Positions 49,226-57,184 of a stretch of DNA of 64,000 bases are shown here, one piece after another. Made by a program: the position numbers and the translations under genes. Numbering within the stretch: the first letter of the stretch is position 1; each line of letters starts with the position of its first letter. A model generated the notes under the pieces. It was not told the DNA's origin. It did not search any database and was given only the letters and a program-made list of their open reading frames with translations. The DNA is from Pseudomonas ceruminis (lineage in GTDB: Bacteria; Pseudomonadota; Gammaproteobacteria; Pseudomonadales; Pseudomonadaceae): NCBI RefSeq assembly GCF_021602025.1, contig NZ_BQHW01000004.1, forward strand, positions 1 through 64,000, written 5' to 3'.

Positions 49226-49567
49226 TCAGAAAATTAGCACGTAGGTCTTGCGCACGGTTTCCAGGATGTCCCAGATACCGGTGCTGTTGGCCGGTAGCAT
49301 CAGTGCGTCTCCGGCTTCTATGTACAGGGTTTCGCCACCGTCGGGGGTGAAGGTGCAGCGGCCCTTGATGAAGTGGCAGAACTCCTGTTGCACGATCTGC
49401 CGCCGCCAGCGCCCGGGGGTACATTCCCAGATGCCGGTTTCGACGCCATCGCTGCGCTCCACGCAGGTGACTGACGCCACCGCCACGGGGTCGCCGAGCG
49501 GTACCGCGACCGGGTTGGAACTGTCCAGGACGGCGCTGTCGGTGTGTTTGAACTGGGTGATGCTCAT
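49226..49567 (-). CDS. Small cupin (DUF861/EutQ-like) protein
   Basis: A 113-residue single-domain cupin of the DUF861 kind (GVETGIWECTPGRWRRQIVQQEFCHFIKGRCTFTPDGGETLYIEAGDALMLPANSTGIWDILETVRKTYV, quoted here only as landmarks: GIWECTPG, EFCHFIKG, EAGDALMLP, GIWDILE). Such proteins accompany FAD amine oxidases and aldehyde enzymes in amine catabolism; the reaction is unknown. It is 32 bases after the oxidoreductase gene and probably co-transcribed. A GGATCC-type weak ribosome site precedes ATG 49567. Confidence 0.8.
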   Translation of the reverse strand: MSITQFKHTDSAVLDSSNPVAVPLGDPVAVASVTCVERSDGVETGIWECTPGRWRRQIVQQEFCHFIKGRCTFTPDGGETLYIEAGDALMLPANSTGIWDILETVRKTYVLIF

Positions 49568-49599
49568 GACCGGTGGATCCTGTGCGAGTGAAAGGGAAG

Positions 49600-51006
49600 T
49601 CAGTGCATGAAGCCTTCCATGAAGTCCGCGAGTGAGCTGGCCAGGCGCCGCCTCCAGGGCGCGCTGGCGGGGTTGGCGAGGGTCCGGTCCTCGTGGACGA
49701 AGCTCTGGATGATGGCGTTGTAGCCGAGCCAGCGGCAGGGCTCGGGCGGCCAGCTGGCCAGGCTCGACAATGGACGGTTGTCCAGTACCCAGGGTTGCGC
49801 GGTCAGCTGGTTGTGCTGGTTGAGGATCAGCGCGGCCAGCGTGCGCCCACCGAGGTTGGTGGCGCCGACACCTTCGCCACCATAGCCGCCCGAAAGCGCG
49901 ATGCCGCGCTGACGATCACACAGCATGTGCGGGCGGAAGCGCCGTGCCATGCCCAGGTTGCCGCCCCAGGAGTGGGTGATGCGCACATGCCTGAGCTGCG
50001 GGAACAGCTCGCTGAACAGGTAACGGCGCAGGCCGACCTCGGCTTCGCTGAGGGTGAAGTCTTCGCGCAGCCGACCACCAAAACGGTAGCCACCGCGGGC
50101 GCCGAACACCAGGCGGTTGTCGGCGGTACGTTGACCGTAGGTGACCTGGCGGCTGCTTTCGCTGAACGCCTGGCCCTGGCCCAGGCCGATCTGCTCCCAG
50201 GTCGATTCGGGCAGCGGTTCGGTGGCCACCAGCAGGCTCTGCACCGGCAATTGGTGCTTGCCCAGCGGCGGCAGGCTGGCGGCATAGCCCTCGACCGCAG
50301 GCACCATCCACTGGCAGCGGATGCGCGCCAGTGGTGAGCGCACCTCGCCGGGCTGCCAGTCGATGGCCGGGGTGTTTTCGTAGATCGTTACCCCCAGCGC
50401 CTCTACCGCCCGGGCCAGGCCGCGGACCAGCTTGGCCGGCTGGATGGTCGCGGTGTGCGGGCTGTAGATCGCGCCGTAGGCATTGCTCAGCCGAAGCTGC
50501 CCATCCAACTGCTCGGGACGCAGCCAGCGGTAGTCGTCCTCGGTCATGCCTTGGCGGTACAGCTCATCCAGGTAGGCGCGCAGGCTGCGCTCCTGTTCCG
50601 GGTAGCGTGCAGCGCAATACAGCACACCGCCTTTGCGGTAGTCGCAGTCGATGCCTTCACGTTGCAACACGGCGTGGACTTCATCGGGGATGCCATGCAG
50701 AAGGTCGACGCTGGCGCGGCGCTGTTGCGGCGACAGCGTGGCAAGCAGGCGGTCTTCGCCCAGCAGGTTGCCCATCAGCCAGCCGCCATTGCGCCCGGAG
50801 GCACCGAAGCCGGCAATGTTGGCCTCGATCACGGCGATATTCAGGTGTGGCGCCTGGCGCTTGAGGTAGTAGGCGGTCCACAGGCCGGTGTAGCCGGCAC
50901 CGATGATGCATACGTCGAGCTCAAGGTCTTCGCGCAGGGCCGGGCGGGCGCACAGCGGCTCGTCGAGCTGGTCCATCCACAGGCTGAGCGTACGCAGGGG
51001 TTGCAT
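49600..51006 (-). CDS. FAD-dependent amine oxidoreductase, PuuB-like
   Basis: A 468-residue member of the D-amino-acid-oxidase fold. The dinucleotide motif is DVCIIGAGYTGLWTAYYLKR at about residue 30, then ASGRNGGWLMG, and near the C-terminus GYGGEGVGATNLGGRTLAALI. The closest recalled families are gamma-glutamylputrescine oxidoreductase and related polyamine oxidases. Context (PotF-like binding protein, cupin, AraC regulator) supports an amine or amino-acid substrate. The start is ATG 51006 with GGAG about 9 bases upstream; ATG 51024 is an alternative six codons longer. Confidence 0.85.
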   Translation of the reverse strand: MQPLRTLSLWMDQLDEPLCARPALREDLELDVCIIGAGYTGLWTAYYLKRQAPHLNIAVIEANIAGFGASGRNGGWLMGNLLGEDRLLATLSPQQRRASVDLLHGIPDEVHAVLQREGIDCDYRKGGVLYCAARYPEQERSLRAYLDELYRQGMTEDDYRWLRPEQLDGQLRLSNAYGAIYSPHTATIQPAKLVRGLARAVEALGVTIYENTPAIDWQPGEVRSPLARIRCQWMVPAVEGYAASLPPLGKHQLPVQSLLVATEPLPESTWEQIGLGQGQAFSESSRQVTYGQRTADNRLVFGARGGYRFGGRLREDFTLSEAEVGLRRYLFSELFPQLRHVRITHSWGGNLGMARRFRPHMLCDRQRGIALSGGYGGEGVGATNLGGRTLAALILNQHNQLTAQPWVLDNRPLSSLASWPPEPCRWLGYNAIIQSFVHEDRTLANPASAPWRRRLASSLADFMEGFMH

Positions 51007-51071
51007 CGGGGTTCGGCTCCACATCCATCAAGGTCTGTGGGCGATCCTAGTGGCGTCGGGCGAGGGCTGTC

Positions 51072-51881
51072 TTACGTGCGTGCACGCAGGGAAATTTGCT
51101 TCAGGTACGCCTTGGGCGTGAGCCCGGTGTGCGCGCGGAAGCACTTGTAGAACGCTGACAGGGAGTTGAAGCCGGCACCGAACGCCAGGTCGTCGATTGT
51201 TGCCTCGACGCTGTCATCATCCAGGCGGGCCATCAGGTGCTGCAGGCGCGCCTGGTTGACGTAGCGATAGAAGCTCTGGCCGAGCACCTGGTTGAGCAGG
51301 TAGGAGATCTGGTTGCGGCTATAGCCGCTGGCGTCGGCGACCTGCTGCAGGTCCAGTTCGGGGTCGAGGTAGGGGCGCTGGCGTTGGAAATAGTGCTCCA
51401 GGTCCTGGGCCATGGTCGACAACTGCCGTGGTGACAGCCCCAAGCGGCTGGTGGCCGGACGCGGGCCGCTGCTGGCCAAGCCCTGACTGGTCTGTCGCAC
51501 CAGCGTGGCGTACTCGTTGACCCGCCAGATCAGGCCGTCCTTGACCGTGATCGCTTCGCTGGACTGGAACGCCACCAGCCCGTCACCGCCCTGCACCGTG
51601 ACCTGGTACTGGATGAAGGCGGTACAGCCATCGACGCGAATACGGTCGTTGTGAACGATGTCCTCGCCGGCATCAGCGGGCAGGCAGGCGCGCACGTACT
51701 CGCGCAGCTCGCCGTAACCGAGCATGCGGTTCTGGAAAAAGTCGTGGTACTGGACCTCGGGATGGTACAGCGCGATGACCCCGTCCAGGTCACGGTGCTT
51801 CCAGCACAAGTGGTAGCGCATGACCGTTTCGGCAGTGATCGGCGTTTGTCCGGGGCCGTCAGGGGGAGTGTTCGGGCTCAT
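51072..51881 (-). CDS. AraC-family regulator with an N-terminal SnoaL-like domain
   Basis: A 269-residue regulator. Residues about 13-130 look like a SnoaL/NTF2-type cone fold (WKHRDLDGVIALYHPEVQYHDFF ... EAITVKDGLIWRVNEY), and about 165-265 are the double helix-turn-helix of AraC (LDLQQVADASGYSRNQISYLLNQVLGQSFYRYVNQARLQ ... IDDLAFGAGFNSLSAFYKCFRAHTGLTPKAYL, landmarks only). The N-terminal pocket is probably the effector site. The start is ATG 51881; a TTG at 51896 is less likely. It is 65 bases upstream of the FAD oxidoreductase on the same strand and so probably controls the amine cluster. Confidence 0.85.
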   Translation of the reverse strand: MSPNTPPDGPGQTPITAETVMRYHLCWKHRDLDGVIALYHPEVQYHDFFQNRMLGYGELREYVRACLPADAGEDIVHNDRIRVDGCTAFIQYQVTVQGGDGLVAFQSSEAITVKDGLIWRVNEYATLVRQTSQGLASSGPRPATSRLGLSPRQLSTMAQDLEHYFQRQRPYLDPELDLQQVADASGYSRNQISYLLNQVLGQSFYRYVNQARLQHLMARLDDDSVEATIDDLAFGAGFNSLSAFYKCFRAHTGLTPKAYLKQISLRART

Positions 51882-51985
51882 GTGCAGATAGTGCAAGGGA
51901 GACGGGATACAGGCAAGTCAGTGCGGCCTCTGGGCGCGCGCCTTCATGCGCCGTGAGGGTCGTGACATTGCATAAACCCTGAACC

Positions 51986-52042
51986 CTAACCCTCAAACCG
52001 GGTGTTTTGCACGATCCTAGGACGTGGGTTAGAGCTAACCCA
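51986..52042. promoter_or_regulatory. Repeated CTAACCC half-sites, candidate operator
   Basis: A palindrome of 8-base arms (TGGGTTAG, 52025-52032; CTAACCCA, 52035-52042) with a 2-base centre, plus a further CTAACCC at 51986-51992. They lie in the divergent gap between the AraC-type gene and the membrane-protein operon. This looks like a binding site for a dimeric regulator; which one is unknown. Confidence 0.45.
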
Positions 52043-52075
52043 TTGATTTTCCTGCAACTCACTTCTCGACACAAT

Positions 52076-52091
52076 TGGCACAGCGTCTGCA
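52076..52091 (+). promoter_or_regulatory. Sigma-54-like promoter of the membrane-protein operon
   Basis: TGGCAC, five bases, then CTGCA. GG at 52077-52078 and GC at 52089-52090 are separated by exactly 10 bases, as needed for -24/-12 recognition by RpoN; the only departure is C for T at the first base of the -12 element. It lies 51 bases before ATG 52143. Confidence 0.45.
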
Positions 52092-52142
52092 CTGATCACA
52101 GGGCAACTGATCCTGACGCTCACAACAAAGGCGAAAAAACTC

Positions 52143-53039
52143 ATGATCCCCTCTGCCGATTACCCCTATGTCGATTCCCAGACCCGTTCAGGTGTCTCTT
52201 GGGCGGCCATCTTCGCAGGTGCTGCCGCCGCTGCGTCATTGTCCCTGATCCTCGTGGTGCTCGGCGCCGGGCTTGGCTTTGCGGCCACCTCGCCCTGGGC
52301 TAATGAAGGTGCCAGCGCCAAGGCGTTGGGCATCTCCACGATCATCTGGCTGCTGTTGACACAGATCCTTGCCTCTGGCCTCGGTGGCTATATCGCCGGC
52401 CGCCTGCGGGTGAAGTGGGCCAACTTGCACGGTGATGAAGTGTACTTTCGCGATACGGCCCATGGCTTCCTGGCCTGGGCGGTGGCGACCCTGGTGGCCG
52501 CCATGCTGATCGTGAGCACCGCCGGTGGCCTTGCCAGTGCCGGGGCGCAGGCGGGAGCCAGTGCTGTGGGCGCCGCTGCCAGCGTGGCACCCAAGCCTGA
52601 CCCTAGTGGTTATTTCGTCGACAGCCTGTTCCGTAGCGATGGCCCGGTCGCCGTGAGTGAAGATGCCGCCAACGGTGTGGCCGCGCGCATTCTGGCCAAA
52701 GGCGTCGCCCAGGGGGGCACATTGGACGAAGGTGACCGTGCTTACCTGGCGCAGCTGGTGGCCCAGCGTACCCGCTTGAGCCAGGCCGAGGCCGAGGCCC
52801 GGGTGGACCAGGTGATCGCGCAGGTTCAGCAAGCCAAGGTGCAGGCACAGCAAGCAGCTGACACGGCGGCCAAAGTGGCGGCATGGACTGCCCTGTGGAC
52901 GTTTGTCGCACTGCTGTGCGGGGCCTTCTTCGCCAGCTTGGCGGCGCTGTTCGGTGGCCGTCAGCGCGATCGCGTGCTGTGGCTGGAAGGTGAAGGTGTG
53001 GACTACTCGGCTACGGCTCGTCGTACCGTTCAACGTTAA
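52143..53039 (+). CDS. Uncharacterised membrane protein with glycine/alanine-rich helices
   Basis: A 298-residue inner-membrane protein with predicted helices at about residues 20-48 (AAIFAGAAAAASLSLILVVLGAGLGF), 64-88 (ISTIIWLLLTQILASGLGGYIAG), 107-135 and 248-272. Between the third and last helix lies a soluble stretch with an Ala/Gln/Glu-rich coiled coil at about 200-240 (LSQAEAEARVDQVIAQVQQAKVQAQQAADTAAKV). I recall similar proteins in other proteobacteria without known function. It is followed 14 bases on by a 24-residue hydrophobic ORF, and preceded by a sigma-54-like promoter. Confidence 0.8.
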   Translation: MIPSADYPYVDSQTRSGVSWAAIFAGAAAAASLSLILVVLGAGLGFAATSPWANEGASAKALGISTIIWLLLTQILASGLGGYIAGRLRVKWANLHGDEVYFRDTAHGFLAWAVATLVAAMLIVSTAGGLASAGAQAGASAVGAAASVAPKPDPSGYFVDSLFRSDGPVAVSEDAANGVAARILAKGVAQGGTLDEGDRAYLAQLVAQRTRLSQAEAEARVDQVIAQVQQAKVQAQQAADTAAKVAAWTALWTFVALLCGAFFASLAALFGGRQRDRVLWLEGEGVDYSATARRTVQR

Positions 53040-53053
53040 GGAAGGAGAAGGTC

Positions 53054-53128
53054 ATGCGCTCATTACTGCTCTGGATGCTTGGGGTACCGATTCCGGTCAT
53101 CATCCTGATCGCGATATTCATGCATTGA
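53054..53128 (+). CDS. 24-residue hydrophobic peptide
   Basis: ATG 53054 to TGA 53126-53128 encodes 24 residues: MRSLLLWMLG, then VPIPVIILIAIFMH, a single short membrane helix with a Pro-Ile-Pro bend after a basic N-terminus. The ribosome site is excellent (AAGGAG at 53042-53047, 6 bases before ATG), and the gene sits 14 bases after the membrane-protein gene, immediately before a terminator. Such short genes are usually missed by gene callers. Function unknown; a partner or modulator of the preceding membrane protein is the natural guess. Confidence 0.65.
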   Translation: MRSLLLWMLGVPIPVIILIAIFMH

Positions 53129-53133
53129 CGTGT

Positions 53134-53153
53134 GGGGCGCCTGGCGCCCCTTT
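53134..53153 (+). terminator. Terminator of the membrane-protein/peptide operon
   Basis: The GC stem GGGGCG/CGCCCC (53134-53139 with 53145-53150) with a 5-base loop is followed by TTTC, starting 6 bases after the peptide stop. Confidence 0.65.
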
Positions 53154-53164
53154 CGCGTCACATG

Positions 53165-53205
53165 GCCGCGGCTACAGAGGACCGTTTCACCTCTGCAGCC
53201 GCGGC
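53165..53205. terminator. Long hairpin between the peptide operon and dppF
   Basis: A 16-base stem (53165-53180 with 53190-53205) with one mismatch and a 9-base loop. It sits 9 bases from the end of dppF and probably marks the 3' end of the long dpp transcript. Confidence 0.65.
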
Positions 53206-53213
53206 TTTGCTAC

Positions 53214-54182
53214 CTACAGAAACTGCTCCGCATAGTGACAGGCCACCTGCCGGGTGCCCACGGGCCTGAACGCTGGCACTTCCCGGGCGCAGCGCTCCGT
53301 CGCATACGGGCATCGCTTGTGAAACGCACAGCCGTCGGGCGGGTTAAGCGGGTTGGGTAGCTCACCGACGATGCGGATCTTCGGCTTTAGCGGGTCAGGG
53401 TGAATCGTCGGGGTCGCCGACAGCAGCGCCTGGGTATAGGGGTGCAGCGGCTTTTCATAGATATCTTCCTTTGGCCCCATTTCCGCCGGCTTGCCCAGGT
53501 ACATCACCAGCACCTGGTCTGCCACATGGCGCACCACTGCAAGGTTGTGGGAGATGAACACATAGGCCGTGTTGAACTCCTTTTGCAGGTCCATGAACAG
53601 GTTCAGCACCTGCGCCTGGATCGACACGTCCAGTGCCGAGGTTGGCTCGTCCGCCACCAGCACCTTTGGCTGCAGCATCATTGCCCGGGCCAGGGCGATG
53701 CGCTGGCGCTGGCCGCCGGAGAACATGTGCGGATAGCGCTGATAGTGCTCAGGCCGCAACCCGACCTGCTCCATCATCTTCTGCACCTTTTCGCGCCGCT
53801 CGGCCTTGCTCAGCGAGGTATTGATCAGCAGGGGCTCGGCCAGTTGATCGCCGATCTTCTGCCGGGGGTTGAGTGAGGCATAAGGGCTCTGGAACACCAT
53901 TTGCACGTCGCGGCGCAGTTGCTTGCGCTGGTGCGTGCTGGCGCCCGTGACCTCGGTGCCGGCGATTTGCAACGAACCGGAGGAGGGCGCCTCGATCAGG
54001 GTCAGGGCGCGGGCCAGGGTCGACTTGCCGCAGCCCGACTCGCCCACCACGGCCAAGGTCTTGCCGGCCTCCAGTTCGAACGATACACCGTTGAGCGCAC
54101 GCACCAGGGCGTTGCCCTTGAACAGGCCACGGGAGACTTCGTAGTGCCGGGTCAGCTCCCGTGCAGTCAGAACGACGGCCAT
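53214..54182 (-). CDS. dppF: Dipeptide ABC transporter ATP-binding protein DppF
   Basis: A 322-residue ATPase of the OppF/DppF class. Walker A VVGESGCGKSTLARAL near residue 50, signature MFSGGQRQRIALARAM, Walker B VLVADEPTSALDVS. The C-terminal oligopeptide-transporter extension has CAFHKRCPYATERC, whose Cys may bind a [4Fe-4S] cluster as in related proteins. The start is ATG 54182, overlapping the dppD stop (TGATG), with AGGAGG just before. It is the last gene of the operon. Confidence 0.93.
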   Translation of the reverse strand: MAVVLTARELTRHYEVSRGLFKGNALVRALNGVSFELEAGKTLAVVGESGCGKSTLARALTLIEAPSSGSLQIAGTEVTGASTHQRKQLRRDVQMVFQSPYASLNPRQKIGDQLAEPLLINTSLSKAERREKVQKMMEQVGLRPEHYQRYPHMFSGGQRQRIALARAMMLQPKVLVADEPTSALDVSIQAQVLNLFMDLQKEFNTAYVFISHNLAVVRHVADQVLVMYLGKPAEMGPKEDIYEKPLHPYTQALLSATPTIHPDPLKPKIRIVGELPNPLNPPDGCAFHKRCPYATERCAREVPAFRPVGTRQVACHYAEQFL

Positions 54183-55150
54183 CACGCCACCTCCTGGTTC
54201 AGTGGGTAGAAGCAACGCACCAGGCTATGGGCCTGGGGGGCGAGGGGCGGACGCTCGCGCCGGCAGTTGTCCTGCACATAGGGGCAACGCGGCGATAGCA
54301 GGCAGCCAACGGGTCGGTCGTAGCGGCCGGGAACGATGCCGGGTAGGGTCGCCAAGCGCTCGGCGCCAGCGCTGTGTTCGGGGATCGCGGCCAGCAGCGC
54401 TTCGCTGTAGGGGTGTGCAGGCACGTCGAACAGCGCCGGCACCTGGCCTACTTCCACGGCTTGCCCGGCGTACATCACGCAGACGCGCCTGGCTGTTTCG
54501 GCAACCACCGCCAGGTCATGGGTAATCAGAATCAGCGCCATGTTGCGCTCCTGCTGCAGGTTGACCAGCAGCTCCATGATCTGCGCCTGGATGGTGACGT
54601 CGAGCGCCGTGGTCGGTTCGTCGGCGATCAGCAGCTTGGGCTCGCCGGCAATCGCCATGGCAATGGCCACCCGTTGGCTCATACCACCGGACAACTGGTG
54701 CGGGTAGGCATCCAGACGGCTTTCGGCTGCCGGAATCTCGACCTTCTTCAGCAGCTCCAAGGCGCGCTGGCGCGCCGCTTTGCCCTTCAGGCCCAGGTGC
54801 TGACGCAGCACTTCTTCGATCTGGTAGCCCACGGTGAAGCTGGGGTTGAGTGCGGTCATCGGATCCTGGAAGACCATCGCGATGTCCTTGCCCACTACCT
54901 TGCGCCGCTGGCGGCCGCTGAGCTTGAGCATGTCGGTACCGTCGAAGGTGAGCGAGTCGGCGGTGATGCGCCCCGGGGCGTCAATCAGGCCCATCAGGGC
55001 CATCATCGTCACCGACTTGCCCGAGCCGGACTCGCCAACGATGGCCAGGATCTCGCCAGCCTCCACCGCCAGGTCCAGGCCATCCACGACAGGGACCGCA
55101 TTGGCGTCGCCGAAGCGCACGTTCAGGTTGTTGATCTGCAACAGTGACAT
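54182..55150 (-). CDS. dppD: Dipeptide ABC transporter ATP-binding protein DppD
   Basis: A 322-residue partner ATPase of DppF. Walker [20 protein letters not shown], signature [16 protein letters not shown], Walker [15 protein letters not shown]. The C-terminal block [21 protein letters not shown] carries the family cysteines. The start is ATG 55150 after GAGGAGAACGCC; a longer frame to 55195 would enter dppC. It couples ATP hydrolysis to peptide import with DppBC. Confidence 0.93.
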   Translation of the reverse strand: MSLLQINNLNVRFGDANAVPVVDGLDLAVEAGEILAIVGESGSGKSVTMMALMGLIDAPGRITADSLTFDGTDMLKLSGRQRRKVVGKDIAMVFQDPMTALNPSFTVGYQIEEVLRQHLGLKGKAARQRALELLKKVEIPAAESRLDAYPHQLSGGMSQRVAIAMAIAGEPKLLIADEPTTALDVTIQAQIMELLVNLQQERNMALILITHDLAVVAETARRVCVMYAGQAVEVGQVPALFDVPAHPYSEALLAAIPEHSAGAERLATLPGIVPGRYDRPVGCLLSPRCPYVQDNCRRERPPLAPQAHSLVRCFYPLNQEVA

Positions 55151-55160
55151 GGCGTTCTCC

Positions 55161-56087
55161 TCAGGCGGCGTTCTTGAGTTTCGGGTCCAGCGCATCGCGC
55201 AGGCCGTCGCCCATCAGGTTGATTGCCAGCACACTGAGCAGAATGGTCAGGCCGGGCAGGCTCACCACCCACCAGGCGCGCTCGATGTAGTCACGGGCCG
55301 ACGCCAGCATGGTGCCCCACTCCGGGGTGGGCGGTTGCACGCCCAGGCCCAGGAAACCCAGGGCAGCGGCGTCGAGAATGGCCGAGGAAAAGCTCAAGGT
55401 CGCCTGCACGATCAGCGGCGCCATGCAGTTGGGCAGCACGGTGACGAACATCAGCCGTGGCAGCCCGGCACCGGCCAGGCGGGCGGCGGTGACGTAGTCG
55501 CGGTTGAGTTCGCCCATCACCGCAGCGCGCGTCAGGCGCACATAGGAGGGCAGCGAGACGACGGCGATGGCGATCACCGTGTTGATCAGGCCAGGGCCGA
55601 GGATGGCGACGATGGCAACGGCCAGCAGCAACGACGGCAACGCCAGCATCACGTCCATCAGGCGCATGATCGACGGGCCGAGCAACTGTGGGAAGAAGCC
55701 GGCCAGCAAACCCAGCAGAATGCCGGGGATCAGTGACATCACCACTGACGAGAGGCCGATCAGCAGGGACAACCTGGCCCCCTGGATCAACCGCGAAAGC
55801 AGGTCGCGGCCAAGCTCGTCGGTGCCGAGGATGAACTGCCAGGTGCCGCCTTCGAGCCACACCGGCGGCGTAAGCAGGAAGTCGCGGTACTGCTCGCTGG
55901 GGTTGTGCGGTGCGACCCAGGGTGCGAACAACGCGCAGAACACCACCAGGCACATGAAGGCCAGGCCCATCACCGCGCCCTTGTTGCGCGAGAAGGCGTG
56001 CCAGAATTCTTTGTACGGCGACGGGTAGAGCAGGCTCTGGTCCACCGGGCTGGCCGGCGAAACGGGTTTCGGAATCGGGCTAGTCAT
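55161..56087 (-). CDS. dppC: Dipeptide ABC transporter permease DppC
   Basis: A 308-residue inner-membrane permease with a cytoplasmic N-terminus and about six helices ([74 protein letters not shown]). The EAA loop is [30 protein letters not shown]. The long gap before the EAA loop and [24 protein letters not shown] are typical of DppC/OppC. It is 10 bases after dppB. Confidence 0.94.
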   Translation of the reverse strand: MTSPIPKPVSPASPVDQSLLYPSPYKEFWHAFSRNKGAVMGLAFMCLVVFCALFAPWVAPHNPSEQYRDFLLTPPVWLEGGTWQFILGTDELGRDLLSRLIQGARLSLLIGLSSVVMSLIPGILLGLLAGFFPQLLGPSIMRLMDVMLALPSLLLAVAIVAILGPGLINTVIAIAVVSLPSYVRLTRAAVMGELNRDYVTAARLAGAGLPRLMFVTVLPNCMAPLIVQATLSFSSAILDAAALGFLGLGVQPPTPEWGTMLASARDYIERAWWVVSLPGLTILLSVLAINLMGDGLRDALDPKLKNAA

Positions 56088-56097
56088 GGTGAAGGCC

Positions 56098-57108
56098 TCA
56101 GCGCTGATGACGGATGCGTGGGTTGGCCAGGCCGTAGAGAATGTCCACGACGAAGTTGACCAGGATCACCAGGCAGGCGATCAACAGGATGCCGTTCTGG
56201 ACCACGGGGTAATCACGGGCACCGATGGCTTCGATCAGCCACTTGCCGATGCCCGGCCAGGAAAAGATGGTTTCGGTCAGTACGGCACCGGCCAGCAGCG
56301 TACCGACCTGCAGGCCGAACACGGTCAGTACCGGGATCAGCGCGTTGCGCAGGCCGTGCACGAACACCACGCGGGCCGGTGACAGGCCCTTGGCGCGCGC
56401 GGTACGGATGTAGTCCTCGCGCAGCACTTCAAGCATCGACGAACGGGTCATGCGGGCGATGACCGCCAGCGGGATGGTGCCGAGCACGATGGCCGGCAAT
56501 ATCAGGTGCATCACCGCATCCTTGAATGCGCCTTCCTCGTCGCTGAGCAGGGTGTCGATGAGCATGAAACCGGTCTTCGGCTCGATGTCGTAGAGCAGGT
56601 CGATACGCCCGGAAACCGGTGTCCAGCCCAGGCTTACCGAAAAGAACATGATCAGGATCAGGCCCCACCAGAAGATCGGCATCGAGTAGCCCGCCAGCGA
56701 TATGCCCATCACCCCGTGGTCGAACAGCGAGCCGCGCTTGAGTGCGGCGATCACCCCGGCCAGCAGGCCGACGATGCCGGCGAACACCAGCGCGGCGAAC
56801 GCCAGCTCGAGGGTGGCCGGGAACAGCGTGAGGAACTCGGTCCAGACGCTTTCGCGGGTGCGCAGCGATTCGCCCAGGTCGCCGTGGGCAAGCTTGCCGA
56901 TGTAGTCCAGGTACTGGGCAGGCAGCGGCTTGTTCAGGCCCAGGCGCTCCATGGCCTGGGCGTGCATTTCGGGGTCGACCCTGCGCTCGCCCATCATCAC
57001 TTCCACCGGGTCGCCGGGGATCAGGCGTATGAGCGCGAAAGTCAGCAAGGTGATGCCGAAAAAGGTCGGAATCAGCAGGCCCAGGCGCCGGGCAATAAAA
57101 CTCAACAT
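56098..57108 (-). CDS. dppB: Dipeptide ABC transporter permease DppB
   Basis: A 336-residue inner-membrane permease. The N-terminal helix MLSFIARRLGLLIPTFFGITLLTFALIRLIPGDPVEVM is the classical DppB/OppB start, and the EAA loop is YIRTARAKGLSPARVVFVHGLRNALIPVLTVFGLQ. It pairs with DppC. The gene follows the binding-protein gene dppA after 76 bases and heads the compact dppBCDF core. Confidence 0.95.
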   Translation of the reverse strand: MLSFIARRLGLLIPTFFGITLLTFALIRLIPGDPVEVMMGERRVDPEMHAQAMERLGLNKPLPAQYLDYIGKLAHGDLGESLRTRESVWTEFLTLFPATLELAFAALVFAGIVGLLAGVIAALKRGSLFDHGVMGISLAGYSMPIFWWGLILIMFFSVSLGWTPVSGRIDLLYDIEPKTGFMLIDTLLSDEEGAFKDAVMHLILPAIVLGTIPLAVIARMTRSSMLEVLREDYIRTARAKGLSPARVVFVHGLRNALIPVLTVFGLQVGTLLAGAVLTETIFSWPGIGKWLIEAIGARDYPVVQNGILLIACLVILVNFVVDILYGLANPRIRHQR

Positions 57109-57184
57109 TGTCGGGGTTACCTCATCAGCCGTTGTACGGCGGTGCCGCCGGTGCCCGTGTGGGTTGCCGGCGATCGTTGTTGTT

